Of a stretch of DNA of 64,000 bases, positions 1 through 8,951 are shown piece by piece. Source of the stretch: Emticicia sp. CRIBPO (GTDB lineage: Bacteria > Bacteroidota > Bacteroidia > Cytophagales > Spirosomataceae). Position 1 is the stretch's first letter; each line of letters starts with the position of its first letter. The DNA lies in NCBI RefSeq assembly GCF_009905725.1, contig NZ_JAAAKV010000002.1, positions 186,001 through 250,000 on the forward strand, written 5' to 3'. Both the position numbers and the translations under genes were made by a program. The notes beneath the pieces are model-generated. The model was not told where the DNA came from, did no database searches, and was given only the letters and a program-made list of their open reading frames with translations.

Positions 1-97
1 CCCCTATTTCTTATATTGTTATGCTTGCATACTATTATTTTGAAATGTATATTTGGAAAGTCAACGCTTAAAATCAAAACATTGAATTAACTAATTT

Positions 98-1237
98 ATG
101 GATTTCACATTATCAGAAGAACACATTTCTGTACAGCAGGCGGCGAGAGACTTCGCTCAGAACGACCTTTTTCCAGGTGTTATTGAAAGAGATATTGAAA
201 CCAGATTTCCGGCAGCCCAGGTAAAGAAAATGGGTGAGCTCGGCTTTATGGGAATGATGGTTTCACCGGAATACGGTGGTGGCGGTATGGATACGCTCAG
301 CTATGTGCTGGCCATGGAAGAAATAGCCAAGGTTGATGCGTCAGCCGCCGTGGTTATGTCTGTTAACAACTCATTGGTGTGCTGGGGACTTGAGAAATAC
401 GGCACAGAAGCCCAGAAAACAAAATATCTGACGCCTCTGGCTTCAGGCGAGGTCATCGGAGCATTCTGTCTGTCAGAACCCGAAGCGGGCTCGGATGCGA
501 CATCGCAGAAAACAACCGCTGAAGACCAGGGTGACACCTATTTATTAAACGGGACAAAAAACTGGATCACCAACGGCAACAGTTCGTCCATTTACCTGGT
601 GATGGCTCAGACGCACCCTGAACTCAAACATAAAGGAATCAACTGCCTGATTGTAGAAAAAGGCTGGGAAGGCTTTTCTGTTGGAAAAAAAGAAGACAAA
701 ATGGGCATCCGGGCTTCCGATACCCACTCCCTGATGTTTTCTGACGTAAAAGTACCTAAGGAAAACAGGATCGGTGAAGATGGTTTCGGTTTCAAATTCG
801 CGATGGGTACGCTCAACGGCGGAAGAATCGGCATAGCAGCCCAGGCCCTCGGGATAGCGGCGGGAGCTTATGAACTGTCCGTCAAATATTCAAAAGAAAG
901 AAAAGCCTTCGGAAAATCTATTTCCGAGCACCAGGCCATTCAATTTAAACTGGCAGATATGCGGACGAGAATCGAAGCCGCACGATTACTGGTTTATAAG
1001 GCAGCGAGAGTAAAAGACATGGGGCATGATTATGTAGAAGCCGCCGCGATGGCCAAACTCTACGCCTCAGAAGTGGCGATGTGGGTGACCACTGAAGCCG
1101 TACAGATTCACGGAGGATACGGATATGTCCGCGAATACCATGTGGAAAGAATGATGAGGGATGCCAAAATCACCCAGATTTACGAAGGGACTTCTGAAAT
1201 TCAAAAAATGGTCATAGCCCGGGAAATATTAAAGTAA
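98..1237 (+). CDS. acyl-CoA dehydrogenase (short-chain/butyryl type)
   Basis: Flavoprotein that removes two hydrogens from C2-C3 of a fatty acyl-CoA in beta-oxidation and passes electrons to ETF. The 379-residue length is normal for the family. Visible family features are the N-terminal helical domain, the FAD/substrate segment AFCLSEPEAGSDA near residues 122-134, the WITNGN segment near 151-156, and the C-terminal EAVQIHGGYGYVREYHVERM block. The IYEGTSEIQ motif near 363-371 carries a glutamate at the usual position of the catalytic base in short-chain and butyryl-CoA dehydrogenases. It stands alone and is followed by a terminator hairpin. The chain-length preference is inferred from overall similarity and not proven. 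Confidence 0.93.
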   Translation: MDFTLSEEHISVQQAARDFAQNDLFPGVIERDIETRFPAAQVKKMGELGFMGMMVSPEYGGGGMDTLSYVLAMEEIAKVDASAAVVMSVNNSLVCWGLEKYGTEAQKTKYLTPLASGEVIGAFCLSEPEAGSDATSQKTTAEDQGDTYLLNGTKNWITNGNSSSIYLVMAQTHPELKHKGINCLIVEKGWEGFSVGKKEDKMGIRASDTHSLMFSDVKVPKENRIGEDGFGFKFAMGTLNGGRIGIAAQALGIAAGAYELSVKYSKERKAFGKSISEHQAIQFKLADMRTRIEAARLLVYKAARVKDMGHDYVEAAAMAKLYASEVAMWVTTEAVQIHGGYGYVREYHVERMMRDAKITQIYEGTSEIQKMVIAREILK

Positions 1238-1263
1238 AAACATAAAGTATTGTACTATTTTGA

Positions 1264-1288
1264 TGGGGGAGAAATCCCCTTTTTTTTG
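1264..1288 (+). terminator. rho-independent terminator after acyl-CoA dehydrogenase
   Basis: Short hairpin with arms GGGGA and TCCCC and a GAAA loop, followed by a run of T, 27 bases after the stop codon. Confidence 0.75.
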
Positions 1289-1562
1289 TTTAAAATGATT
1301 ATTTCTATGTTTTTTACTAATTTTTTTGTACCCGTTAAATAAATTTTTCAAGGTATTTATAAGACTTTTTATAGAAAAAACCGCATTTTTGATACTAAAT
1401 ATATGATTTATTAAACATCCTCCATTAATATTACACTTGCATCTTAAAAAAAATTTATTAGATTTGTACAAACTAATTTGTTTTTTCGTTGTTATTACTG
1501 TTAATACATAATATCGATAAACTACTTTACAAATAAGCCATTAATATTTAAACTCTTTATAT
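1289..1562. other. AT-rich intergenic region upstream of the AraC-type regulator
   Basis: About 275 bases of very AT-rich DNA between the acyl-CoA dehydrogenase terminator and the regulator. I see no convincing reading frame or RNA gene. A weak -7-like TACTTTAC lies at 1523-1530, about 33 bases before the regulator start, and could be its promoter. Confidence 0.4.
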
Positions 1563-2486
1563 ATGGAGGATTATAATAAAATATTAGAATCACTAGGCGT
1601 TAAGTTTGGCAAAGCCAGACATATTAACATTCTCCAGCCTATCACTATCAAAAGTTTTTATGACGTTGAAAATACCCTCCTGGTACTTTATAACGGAGAT
1701 GTAAAACTTGAAGGTGTTGACGAGAAAATTGAACCGGGAGACATGCTGTTTATTCCGGGTGGTAAAGCCGCCACAATCACTTATGGTGTGGGTGAGCCGA
1801 AACCTATCTCTTACGAAGAATTCATGACCCGTCGTGAGCACTATTTTGAGCCCATGACCGATCCATCTGAAATAGGAAAAGTAAAAAACTCCTGCGGACT
1901 GATCGCTTTTGAAGCCAAAGTTTTTGACTCTGTCAACTTCTTTACTTCTCTGGATATCCCGCCGTTTTTTATCCATAAAAATACCAAACTGGCTAACCTG
2001 ATCAAAGAAATCCTGATTGAGGACTTTACGGATGAAGCCGGACGCGGAAGGGTAATTTCCAACAAAACAGAAGAAGTTGTTATTGAAATCGTCAGATTTA
2101 TCCTGAGAAACAGGATGTTTGTGGAGCAACTGGCCACCAACAGTACCTATTTCAAAGACCCGCGTTTGATCGACATATTTACTTATATCAAAAATAACAT
2201 TGATGGTGATTTGTCAAACAAACAACTTGCGAATGTAGCCAACGTTTCTGAAGATTATGTAGGTCAGTATTTCAAAATGCTTACCGGTATCAATCCTCAG
2301 GACTACATCGAATACCAACGTATGGAAGCGGCTGTTACTTTGCTGAGAACAACGAAGAAAAGTATCAGGGCCATTGGTTCGGATGTCGGATATAAAGACA
2401 CAGCGTATTTCTGCCGCAGGTTCAAGATGATGTTCGGTATACCTGCCGGAAAAATGAGAAGAAGAGAATCATTGATGATAGGATAA
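1563..2486 (+). CDS. AraC family transcriptional regulator with N-terminal cupin-like domain
   Basis: DNA-binding regulator of 307 residues. The N-terminal half (about 15-90) looks like a small cupin sensor, with a GDMLFIPGG turn. The C-terminal 100 residues form the double helix-turn-helix of the AraC family: SNKQLANVANVSEDYVGQYF is the first HTH and the SIRAIGSDVGYKDTAYFCRRFK stretch is the second, followed by the G-x-P-A-G end motif. The ligand and targets cannot be read from the sequence. No metabolic gene is fused or tightly linked, so it may act at a distance. The next plus-strand signal is a strong terminator. Confidence 0.88.
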   Translation: MEDYNKILESLGVKFGKARHINILQPITIKSFYDVENTLLVLYNGDVKLEGVDEKIEPGDMLFIPGGKAATITYGVGEPKPISYEEFMTRREHYFEPMTDPSEIGKVKNSCGLIAFEAKVFDSVNFFTSLDIPPFFIHKNTKLANLIKEILIEDFTDEAGRGRVISNKTEEVVIEIVRFILRNRMFVEQLATNSTYFKDPRLIDIFTYIKNNIDGDLSNKQLANVANVSEDYVGQYFKMLTGINPQDYIEYQRMEAAVTLLRTTKKSIRAIGSDVGYKDTAYFCRRFKMMFGIPAGKMRRRESLMIG

Positions 2487-2490
2487 TTGA

Positions 2491-2517
2491 AAGCCGGATA
2501 TTTTCCGGCTTTTTTTA
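2491..2517 (+). terminator. rho-independent terminator after the AraC-type gene
   Basis: Eight-base arms AAGCCGGA and TCCGGCTT followed by T7. It reaches the stop codon of the convergent gene on the other strand. Confidence 0.85.
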
Positions 2518-2919
2518 TTCATGGAGAATACCGTCTTTCTCCAGCATCCGGATATGGATAATGTTTTTATCACTGATACTGTCAGGCACAAAGAGATAAC
2601 GCTTATCAAAAAGCTTATTATCGGCCTGATAACTCACCCAGTATTCATTATTGAGATGAAACACCCCCTGGTCAATGATTTCAATTTCCTGAAACCCCAG
2701 GGCAGGCACTTCCTCAAAAAAATGTCTCAGAACACTGGTCTTTTGTTCCCCTTCTTTTGTATCTCCAAAACCTGAGGAGGTAACGAGCACATTCTTCAGA
2801 TCAAAATCATTTTTATTCAGCAGGAATACCTTCCATAAATAAGTACCGTCAAAATTTTGCTCCCTGGCCACAGCCACACAAACATTTTTTACTTCCGGAA
2901 TTTCAATGTCGTTTTTCAT
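2515..2919 (-). CDS. conserved hypothetical protein
   Basis: Soluble protein of 134 residues with no signal peptide or membrane segment. I do not recognise a characterised domain. Its strand-rich pattern (NVCVAVAREQNFDGTYLWKVFLLN and EIEIIDQGVFHLNNEYWVSY) resembles an uncharacterised protein common in Bacteroidota. The start is set at the internal ATG at 2919 rather than the upstream in-frame codon at 2934, because a perfect -7 box TATTTTTG lies at 2931-2924, so the upstream codon falls before transcription could begin. The transcript would then be nearly leaderless. Confidence 0.7.
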   Translation of the reverse strand: MKNDIEIPEVKNVCVAVAREQNFDGTYLWKVFLLNKNDFDLKNVLVTSSGFGDTKEGEQKTSVLRHFFEEVPALGFQEIEIIDQGVFHLNNEYWVSYQADNKLFDKRYLFVPDSISDKNIIHIRMLEKDGILHE

Positions 2920-2923
2920 GGTG

Positions 2924-2931
2924 CAAAAATA
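2924..2931 (-). promoter_or_regulatory. -7 promoter box TATTTTTG of the small hypothetical gene
   Basis: Matches the Bacteroidota sigma-A -7 consensus TAnnTTTG and lies only 4 bases before the ATG at 2919, which implies a leaderless or nearly leaderless mRNA. No clear -33 TTTG is seen, because that area is taken up by the upstream terminator hairpin. Confidence 0.6.
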
Positions 2932-2934
2932 CAA

Positions 2935-2963
2935 AAAGCAACAATGAAAATCATCGTTGCTTT
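2935..2963 (-). terminator. terminator hairpin after alkaline phosphatase gene
   Basis: On the minus strand, 13-base arms with a single wobble pair and a 3-base loop are followed by a T-rich tract. The tract runs directly into the -7 box of the next gene. Confidence 0.75.
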
Positions 2964-3004
2964 AAAGGACTTAAACCTATTTTACGAAAATCTAATTTAA
3001 TTTT

Positions 3005-4387
3005 TCAGCTTTTAACTTCTGTTGCGGTCAACATCAGTTCGTGTAAATCAGTATTTTTAACAAAAGAATTCAGCAATTCACTTCCAGGACCGAAGGCAGC
3101 CAGTTCTACAAAATCACCGGAGTGGTCCATTGAAGCCCAACCTATGGAAGTATGCGAAGACTGGATTTTAGCCAGTTTTTCAAAGGGCAGTTTCTTCGGA
3201 TTATATATACCGTTTTCTTCCACGCCGGCATAACTTTCAAGTAAAGACCAGGCATTCTGAGGTTTGATCACTATCCCCTGGGCATATTCTATTCTTTCAA
3301 TGACCTGCGAAACAGAAGTATTCACATTAATTCCGTTCAGTATCCAGTCGTTGGTATGTTTAAATTTCTGGATTTTATCGAAGTTTTTCCCACTGAAAAG
3401 CCCCGGATTGGCATTGCCATGATCTGTAGTAATGATTACCAGCGTTTCTTTATCCGCTTCTGCAAAATCAATCGCTACTTTTATGGCTTCATCAAAGGCT
3501 ATCTGGTCATAAAGCAAGCCTCCTGTGTCATTTGAATGGGCAGCCCAGTCTACTTTGCCCCCCTCTACCTGTAGAGCAAAGCCTTTAGGATTACCCTTCA
3601 TCTGGTTGATGGCAGCCAGTGTCATCTCTGCCAGTGTGGGGATATTTTCCTTCAATCGGGCATCCTGCTGATGATCAAGTGTAAAAGGTAAGCCGCTTTC
3701 ACTGAAAACAGCCATTACCGGAGCACCCTGCTTTATTTTATTCATCTCTGCCTTTGATCTGGCTACCTGGAATCCCGCAGAAGTATATTCAGAGAACATA
3801 TCTCTTTTATCCTTGCGTTTGTCGGCACTAAAAACCTCTGTTCCTCCACCCATCATAACATCAAAACGCAGTTTCATGTATTGATCAGCAATTTCATCCA
3901 TACTGCCGCGACTCTGGCTGTTGACACAAAAACCCGCGGGGGTGGCGTGGGTGATCTGAACAGTCGTAACACAACCCACAGATTTCCCCGCGGACTTAAA
4001 TTTCTGAAGAATGGGTTTATACTCCTCTCCGTTGGGGCCAATATTGAGCGAACCGTTGTTAACCCTTTTACCTCCTCCCCAGGAAGAACTCGCTGCAGCA
4101 GAATCCGTCACCAATGAATTAGCTGACGCCGTATCCATCAAAGCCCTTTTCACCCTGTTGTCCTTGTATAACTGAATCCAGGTACTCGTTTTGCCGAATT
4201 GCTGTTGCAGTAATAAATCGGCCATATTAAGTGTTCCGGTACTCATCCCGTCACTGACCAGGAAAATCACATTTTTTGCTTTATTCTTTTTGGAAGGCTT
4301 ATCAAAAGCACTGACGTTCAAAGGGTTGACAAAAGCAGCACCTGTGGCAGCCAAAGCCCCTTTTCTAAAAAAATCTCTTCTTCTCAT
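3005..4387 (-). CDS. alkaline phosphatase, Tat-exported
   Basis: Periplasmic or surface phosphomonoesterase of the PhoA superfamily, 460 residues. It begins with a twin-arginine signal (RRRDFFRKGALAATGAAF). The mature part has the metal and nucleophile region NVIFLVSDGMS near 39-49 and VTDSAAASSSWGGG near 93-106, with the nucleophile serine in the DSAAAS motif. Further metal ligands appear in HATPAG, in VEGGKVDWAAHSND (E, D and H ligands), in the TTDHGN block near residue 321 and in the late SMDHSG. The Tat route suggests folding with metals in the cytoplasm before export. Transcribed alone and followed by a hairpin terminator. Specific activity is inferred from family motifs. Confidence 0.93.
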   Translation of the reverse strand: MRRRDFFRKGALAATGAAFVNPLNVSAFDKPSKKNKAKNVIFLVSDGMSTGTLNMADLLLQQQFGKTSTWIQLYKDNRVKRALMDTASANSLVTDSAAASSSWGGGKRVNNGSLNIGPNGEEYKPILQKFKSAGKSVGCVTTVQITHATPAGFCVNSQSRGSMDEIADQYMKLRFDVMMGGGTEVFSADKRKDKRDMFSEYTSAGFQVARSKAEMNKIKQGAPVMAVFSESGLPFTLDHQQDARLKENIPTLAEMTLAAINQMKGNPKGFALQVEGGKVDWAAHSNDTGGLLYDQIAFDEAIKVAIDFAEADKETLVIITTDHGNANPGLFSGKNFDKIQKFKHTNDWILNGINVNTSVSQVIERIEYAQGIVIKPQNAWSLLESYAGVEENGIYNPKKLPFEKLAKIQSSHTSIGWASMDHSGDFVELAAFGPGSELLNSFVKNTDLHELMLTATEVKS

Positions 4388-4618
4388 GATATCGTTAAAT
4401 CGGGTATTGAATCAGATTTGTTCCGAGGAAGAAACACAGAAGAAGGATAATATTTTTTACTTCATCGGCTTAATCACATCCGGAGAACAATAATGAGTCA
4501 AAATTACCACGATATTACAGATAAACCGGGGACAGAAATGGTTCTTAATGATATGATAATATGGATTCTCTGATCGGGACCTCCGGTCGGAAAAAGAGAA
4601 TATTAAGGAAGAGAAGGA

Positions 4619-5482
4619 TTACTCGGGCTTTCTGAAAATGCCTTTAGGGTCGGCTTTTCTGCTCAGCAGCTCTGTCAGGATATCGAGACTGACTTCTTCG
4701 GGAGCATGGTTATAGCCCTTATGGAAATTCTCCCAGGCTTCATCCAGCTTGTTTTCGACAATATTCGCAACCGTCAGCTGCATATAAGCATTGGTATATT
4801 CGGGCTGAATGGCTACGGCTTTATAAAGCAGTTCGTAGGCTTTAATGAGATCTTCAGGAGAAGATTTTTCAACAGAGCAGGAGATGTATACGGTGGCCAG
4901 GTCAACCATCAGGCTCACATTAGGCTGATCATTGATTTCAATGCCTCTTTTCATCCATTTGGCAGCTTTCTGAGCACTGCCGCTTTGGTATTCTACCACG
5001 CCGAGCCCCCAGAAGGCATCAGGGTTTTCATTGTCAAGTAACCAGGCCAGGTTAAACCGGTGAATAGCCAGGTTTTTGTTCCCCTCAGCCAGGTATTCCC
5101 AACCCATTTTAGCAAAGAAATCGCTAGCTTCTATCCTGTTTTTGAAGTTCTTGTCACAATCCGAAATAAACATCTGGTCTTCCAGCTGTTGGTTTTCAGT
5201 TTTCAGATACTCTCCGAACAAGGGCAGATAGTTAATGTCCACACCCGCAGGAGCAAGTTTGTTAACCACCACCACATCATACGATTCGGAAGTTGAGGTT
5301 CCTGTGTTGCTCTGTTTAGACTTGGGAGCAGACGGAACCGTTGCCTGTGAAGCAGAAGAAAGTGCGTTTGAAGACGGCACAAGAACAGCCTTATTCGAAA
5401 CCACACTGGACTTCAAAACGGCTTGTGAAAAACACAATACAGGGATTTGTGCTATGATGCACACATACAAAACTCTTCTCAC
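4619..5482 (-). CDS. TPR-repeat protein, secreted
   Basis: A 287-residue protein with an N-terminal Sec signal peptide (VLYVCIIAQIPVLCFSQA) and a serine/alanine-rich linker to about residue 65. An alpha-helical region of tetratricopeptide-like repeats follows, visible in NLAIHRFNLAWLLDNENPDAFWGLG, the AAKWMKRGIEIN repeat and AYELLYKAVAIQPEYTNAY. It is probably periplasmic and acts in protein-protein contacts. No catalytic domain is seen and the partner is unknown. Confidence 0.75.
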   Translation of the reverse strand: MRRVLYVCIIAQIPVLCFSQAVLKSSVVSNKAVLVPSSNALSSASQATVPSAPKSKQSNTGTSTSESYDVVVVNKLAPAGVDINYLPLFGEYLKTENQQLEDQMFISDCDKNFKNRIEASDFFAKMGWEYLAEGNKNLAIHRFNLAWLLDNENPDAFWGLGVVEYQSGSAQKAAKWMKRGIEINDQPNVSLMVDLATVYISCSVEKSSPEDLIKAYELLYKAVAIQPEYTNAYMQLTVANIVENKLDEAWENFHKGYNHAPEEVSLDILTELLSRKADPKGIFRKPE

Positions 5483-5582
5483 TGTGATCTTGCTGTTGGT
5501 TATGCAACTTTAAAACGCAGTACCTGCAAAAATATTTAAAAAAATTGAATTTTATCAAAAAAGTCAACCTGTTTTTAAAACT

Positions 5583-6884
5583 TTACTTTCTTTTTCTATG
5601 ACTTTTTGAAGTCTTCTGTTTCGGTTTCGCTCCTATTTTGTATTTCTTTTCATGAAACGCCCCTCTAAAGTCCGGATCATCCTTCTTTCTCTGGGCGTCA
5701 ATCTCCCTGAGCATCATTTGTTTTTCCTCTACAGGGGTTTCAACGACCTCCACCAAACCCGGGATCTCTTCCAACGGAATGGTGGTTCTGATGATTTTTT
5801 CGATCTTGGCCAGGTGATATTCCTCGGCAGGTGTCATAAAAGTAATGGCCTCACCTTCGTGATTGGCTCTTCCGGTCCTTCCCACCCTGTGTACATAATC
5901 TTCATAAATGACCGGCACGTCAAAATTGATGACGTGACTCACCTCGTTGATATCAATCCCCCTGGAAGCCACGTCGGTAGAAACCAGGATTTTGATCTTG
6001 CCCTCTCTGAAATCATCTATGGCATTGATCCTTGTATTCTGACCTTTATTGGCATGAATGACCCTGACCTGATCCTGGCTCAGGACCTTCCTCTCCAGAA
6101 ACTTATGTATGTTATCAGCAACAGCCTTGGTTCTGCAGAAGATAATGGCTCTCGGAATATATTCATTATCAATCAGATGCTCCAGCAAATTGATTTTTGT
6201 CCTGAAATTAGGCACTTTAAACAATCGCTGGCTCACTGTGGTGGCCGTGGTAGCCTGCGGTGTGATTTCTATTCTTAATGGGGCTTCCAGAAACTCCTCC
6301 GACAGCTTTTCTACCCTCGGTTGAAAAGTGGCTGAAAACAAAAGGTTTTTCCTTTTTCTCGGAATGATCTCGAGAATCCTCCTGATCTGCGGCATAAAGC
6401 CCATATCCATCATTTTATCAGCCTCATCCAGCACCATGTATTGCAATTGCTTGGTGATGATTTCGCTTTTAAGATAGAGGTCCATAAACCTCCCGGGCGT
6501 AGCCACGATGATATCGACTCCCTTTTGCAGGATTTCTATCTGTGTTTTAGGGCCCAGGCCACCATAAATAGCCACATGGCGGATGTCTGTGTATTTACCG
6601 AGATCAGAAATAGCCGCATCAATCTGCATAGCCAGCTCACGTGTGGGTGCCAGAATCAGACAGCGGGGATCATTGCCCTGGGCATATTTGATTTTCATCA
6701 GCAAGGGTAAAAGATAAGCCGCTGTTTTTCCCGTGCCGGTTTGTGCAATTCCCAGCACATCATGCCCTTGCATAATAAGCGGAATCGCCTTTTCCTGGAT
6801 CGGAGTAGGCTCGGTATAACCCAGCTCTTCAACAGCCGTTAAAAGTTGTTTGTTTAAATCAAAAACTGAAAATTTATTTTCCAT
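5583..6884 (-). CDS. DEAD-box ATP-dependent RNA helicase
   Basis: RNA helicase of 433 residues for RNA unwinding in ribosome assembly or decay. All core motifs are present in order: Q motif (GYTEPTPIQEKAIP), Walker A AQTGTGKT, PTRELA, DEAD (VLDEADKMMDMGF), SAT (LFSATF), STDVASRGIDI and HRVGRTGRA. The tail after about residue 385 is short, basic and lysine-rich, typical of RhlE-like Bacteroidota helicases. Its ATG directly follows the stop codon of the upstream membrane-protein gene with no gap, so the two are probably translated from one mRNA, although a functional link is not obvious. Confidence 0.93.
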   Translation of the reverse strand: MENKFSVFDLNKQLLTAVEELGYTEPTPIQEKAIPLIMQGHDVLGIAQTGTGKTAAYLLPLLMKIKYAQGNDPRCLILAPTRELAMQIDAAISDLGKYTDIRHVAIYGGLGPKTQIEILQKGVDIIVATPGRFMDLYLKSEIITKQLQYMVLDEADKMMDMGFMPQIRRILEIIPRKRKNLLFSATFQPRVEKLSEEFLEAPLRIEITPQATTATTVSQRLFKVPNFRTKINLLEHLIDNEYIPRAIIFCRTKAVADNIHKFLERKVLSQDQVRVIHANKGQNTRINAIDDFREGKIKILVSTDVASRGIDINEVSHVINFDVPVIYEDYVHRVGRTGRANHEGEAITFMTPAEEYHLAKIEKIIRTTIPLEEIPGLVEVVETPVEEKQMMLREIDAQRKKDDPDFRGAFHEKKYKIGAKPKQKTSKSHRKRK

Positions 6885-8837
6885 CTATTTTATTTCTTCT
6901 AATGATACTTTAAACTCCCGCTCAAATCCCCAAGACTGATTGGAAAAAAATCTCATACTAACAATCTCCGTATTGATAGTACCTTTATAAATATTGAATT
7001 CCGCGAATTCTTTGTTGGTGGTGACTTTACGGTTGGCCAATACGCCGCCTCTCAGGATTGAAGGGGGAATACGGTAAGTTTTATGTTGTCCGTCAGCGTA
7101 ATTAACCTCACATTTTAAATAAGGGGGCTGAAAAAACAACCGGGCCAGTTTACCCAATATACTGTATTGAACATCCGCCTTCAGGTAAATCAGTTTTGCC
7201 CTGGTCGGAATGTATAATTCTTCATTGAGATTTCCTGTTTTGGTTTTCTTTGAAAGTTCTTTTACGGCCAGGCTATCCGATTGCCTGTCAAGTCTTTCAA
7301 ATACGAACAAAGTATCCGACTGAATAGTTACAGTATCTTTGATGGCATATTTTTTAAACAGGGCCAGGTAAGCACCTTTATCCACCCAGATCGGATTCTG
7401 TTCCCTGAAATCACTGACAGAAGCGAGCACAATTTCGGGGGCACCGGCCGAGAAATATTTCTCTTCGTTTTTAAAGGCCAGCCAGTCGCTGTTGGCCTGG
7501 TAAGACTGAATAACCGGCCTGGAGTTGTATTTGAGGCGGTTAAAGAAGATATAGGACACTTCCCATGGCATGATATCCACAGACTTGCTGCCAATCCTAT
7601 TCAGTACTTCCTGAGGGAGTTTTCGTTGCTCATTGAAGTGCTCATTTTTAAAATTATTCTCATAGTCATAATTAAAGAGAGCACTGAAATAATTTACAGG
7701 ATTTTTATATTTAATGGCTTTAAAAACTGCCGAAGGGCGGGTAGCTTCTGCCGATAGAGCAGCAGGCAGCATGAATCTGTAGTATTCTTTCACGTTATAA
7801 CCTGCCATCGAAAACCTCACAAACTGGGTAGCAAGCAACTGCACCGCCAACACCGTCACAAACAATACGGCCCTCTGACGCTGATCGGTTTTAAGGGCAA
7901 AAAGATAAATCAGCAAAGCCAATGGCGGCATAAAAAGGAAGAATCCGAAAATGTTATAATGTCCTACAGCGGTATGGGCTTGCTTAAACATCAGGAACCA
8001 GCTCAGACTGATCAGCAGATACAGATAAAGGTTATCCTTGAAAGATCCGGAATTTCTGATCACAAAAACAAAGACAAAAATGACAATCAAACTCTCAAAT
8101 GCCAGGAGTATATATAGTTCAGCCGGCTTCAGCAACATGGCCGCCATGGCATCCTGGTACGCATCTATGATCTTTAAACTGGCTTGTAAATAGTGATACA
8201 GGTCCACATGAAGCAATATGCTTAATCCGAAAATCAATCCGGTCAGAGCCACGATCACTACGACCACCGTGAGTGTTGAGAAAACAGAAACGATCCTGAA
8301 ATAAGCCAGTGAAACCAGCAATAATCCTAAAGCGATCATGCTGAGGTTAACTTTGATGAAGAAGATCAGCACAACGAATATCATGCAAAGCAAAAGGGCC
8401 GCTGTCACCCTGGTTATTCTGGCATACATCAGCCAGAACAACAGGAAATAAAATAAGGTAAAGGAAATATCTGCAATAAAACCCCACGGCAGCAAGACTA
8501 CCACAGCAAACAAAGCCACCCATTTCCATTTATCCCCTGCTTGCTGCATGGCCAGCCTGATGATGAACAGGAAATTAAAAAGAACGAAAAGCTGAAACAA
8601 AAATGAAAACCACGGAGATACACTTTCAGGCAAAGCCAGGGTATTGAGGTAACCCAGTGGACCATAATTAAAAATAAAATCCTTCCCAAAAACATAGCCT
8701 TCGTTTACAGCCATCACCAGCGAAACCCACCATGAAGGGTCAATTCCGGGTTCTCCGTACAGATAAGGCATGGTAGTAGAAAAGAACAAAATCGAAAAAA
8801 AAGCTAAAAAGAGATTTTGTTGATTTTGGGGTCTCAT
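6885..8837 (-). CDS. large polytopic membrane protein, GT-C-like
   Basis: A 650-residue inner-membrane protein with around ten to twelve hydrophobic helices in the first 370 residues and a soluble C-terminal part of about 270 residues. The early loop IDPSWWVSLVMAVNEGYVFGKDFIFNYGPLGYL resembles a motif in uncharacterised GT-C-like membrane glycosyltransferases or O-antigen-ligase-like proteins. That assignment is inference. I see no defined catalytic motif beyond the acidic residues in the first periplasmic loop. It abuts the helicase gene downstream (stop codon and start codon touch). Confidence 0.6.
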   Translation of the reverse strand: MRPQNQQNLFLAFFSILFFSTTMPYLYGEPGIDPSWWVSLVMAVNEGYVFGKDFIFNYGPLGYLNTLALPESVSPWFSFLFQLFVLFNFLFIIRLAMQQAGDKWKWVALFAVVVLLPWGFIADISFTLFYFLLFWLMYARITRVTAALLLCMIFVVLIFFIKVNLSMIALGLLLVSLAYFRIVSVFSTLTVVVVIVALTGLIFGLSILLHVDLYHYLQASLKIIDAYQDAMAAMLLKPAELYILLAFESLIVIFVFVFVIRNSGSFKDNLYLYLLISLSWFLMFKQAHTAVGHYNIFGFFLFMPPLALLIYLFALKTDQRQRAVLFVTVLAVQLLATQFVRFSMAGYNVKEYYRFMLPAALSAEATRPSAVFKAIKYKNPVNYFSALFNYDYENNFKNEHFNEQRKLPQEVLNRIGSKSVDIMPWEVSYIFFNRLKYNSRPVIQSYQANSDWLAFKNEEKYFSAGAPEIVLASVSDFREQNPIWVDKGAYLALFKKYAIKDTVTIQSDTLFVFERLDRQSDSLAVKELSKKTKTGNLNEELYIPTRAKLIYLKADVQYSILGKLARLFFQPPYLKCEVNYADGQHKTYRIPPSILRGGVLANRKVTTNKEFAEFNIYKGTINTEIVSMRFFSNQSWGFEREFKVSLEEIK

Positions 8838-8879
8838 TGGGACAAGTTTTTAATTTATAAAAGCAAATTAAAATAAATA

Positions 8880-8910
8880 AACCCTGACAAAAAATAATTT
8901 CATCAGGGTT
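8880..8910 (-). terminator. terminator after lpdA
   Basis: Arms AACCCTGA and TCAGGGTT followed on the minus strand by a T-rich tail, between lpdA and the membrane-protein gene. Confidence 0.65.
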
Positions 8911-8951
8911 AAGATTATTTTCTTAAGAACAAAGTATTAAATGTCAGCCTG

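Noticed and set aside
3808-3822. TTTGTCGGCACT half-site similar to the DUF1016 palindrome core.
   Set aside because: Only one arm, inside the alkaline phosphatase frame; likely chance.
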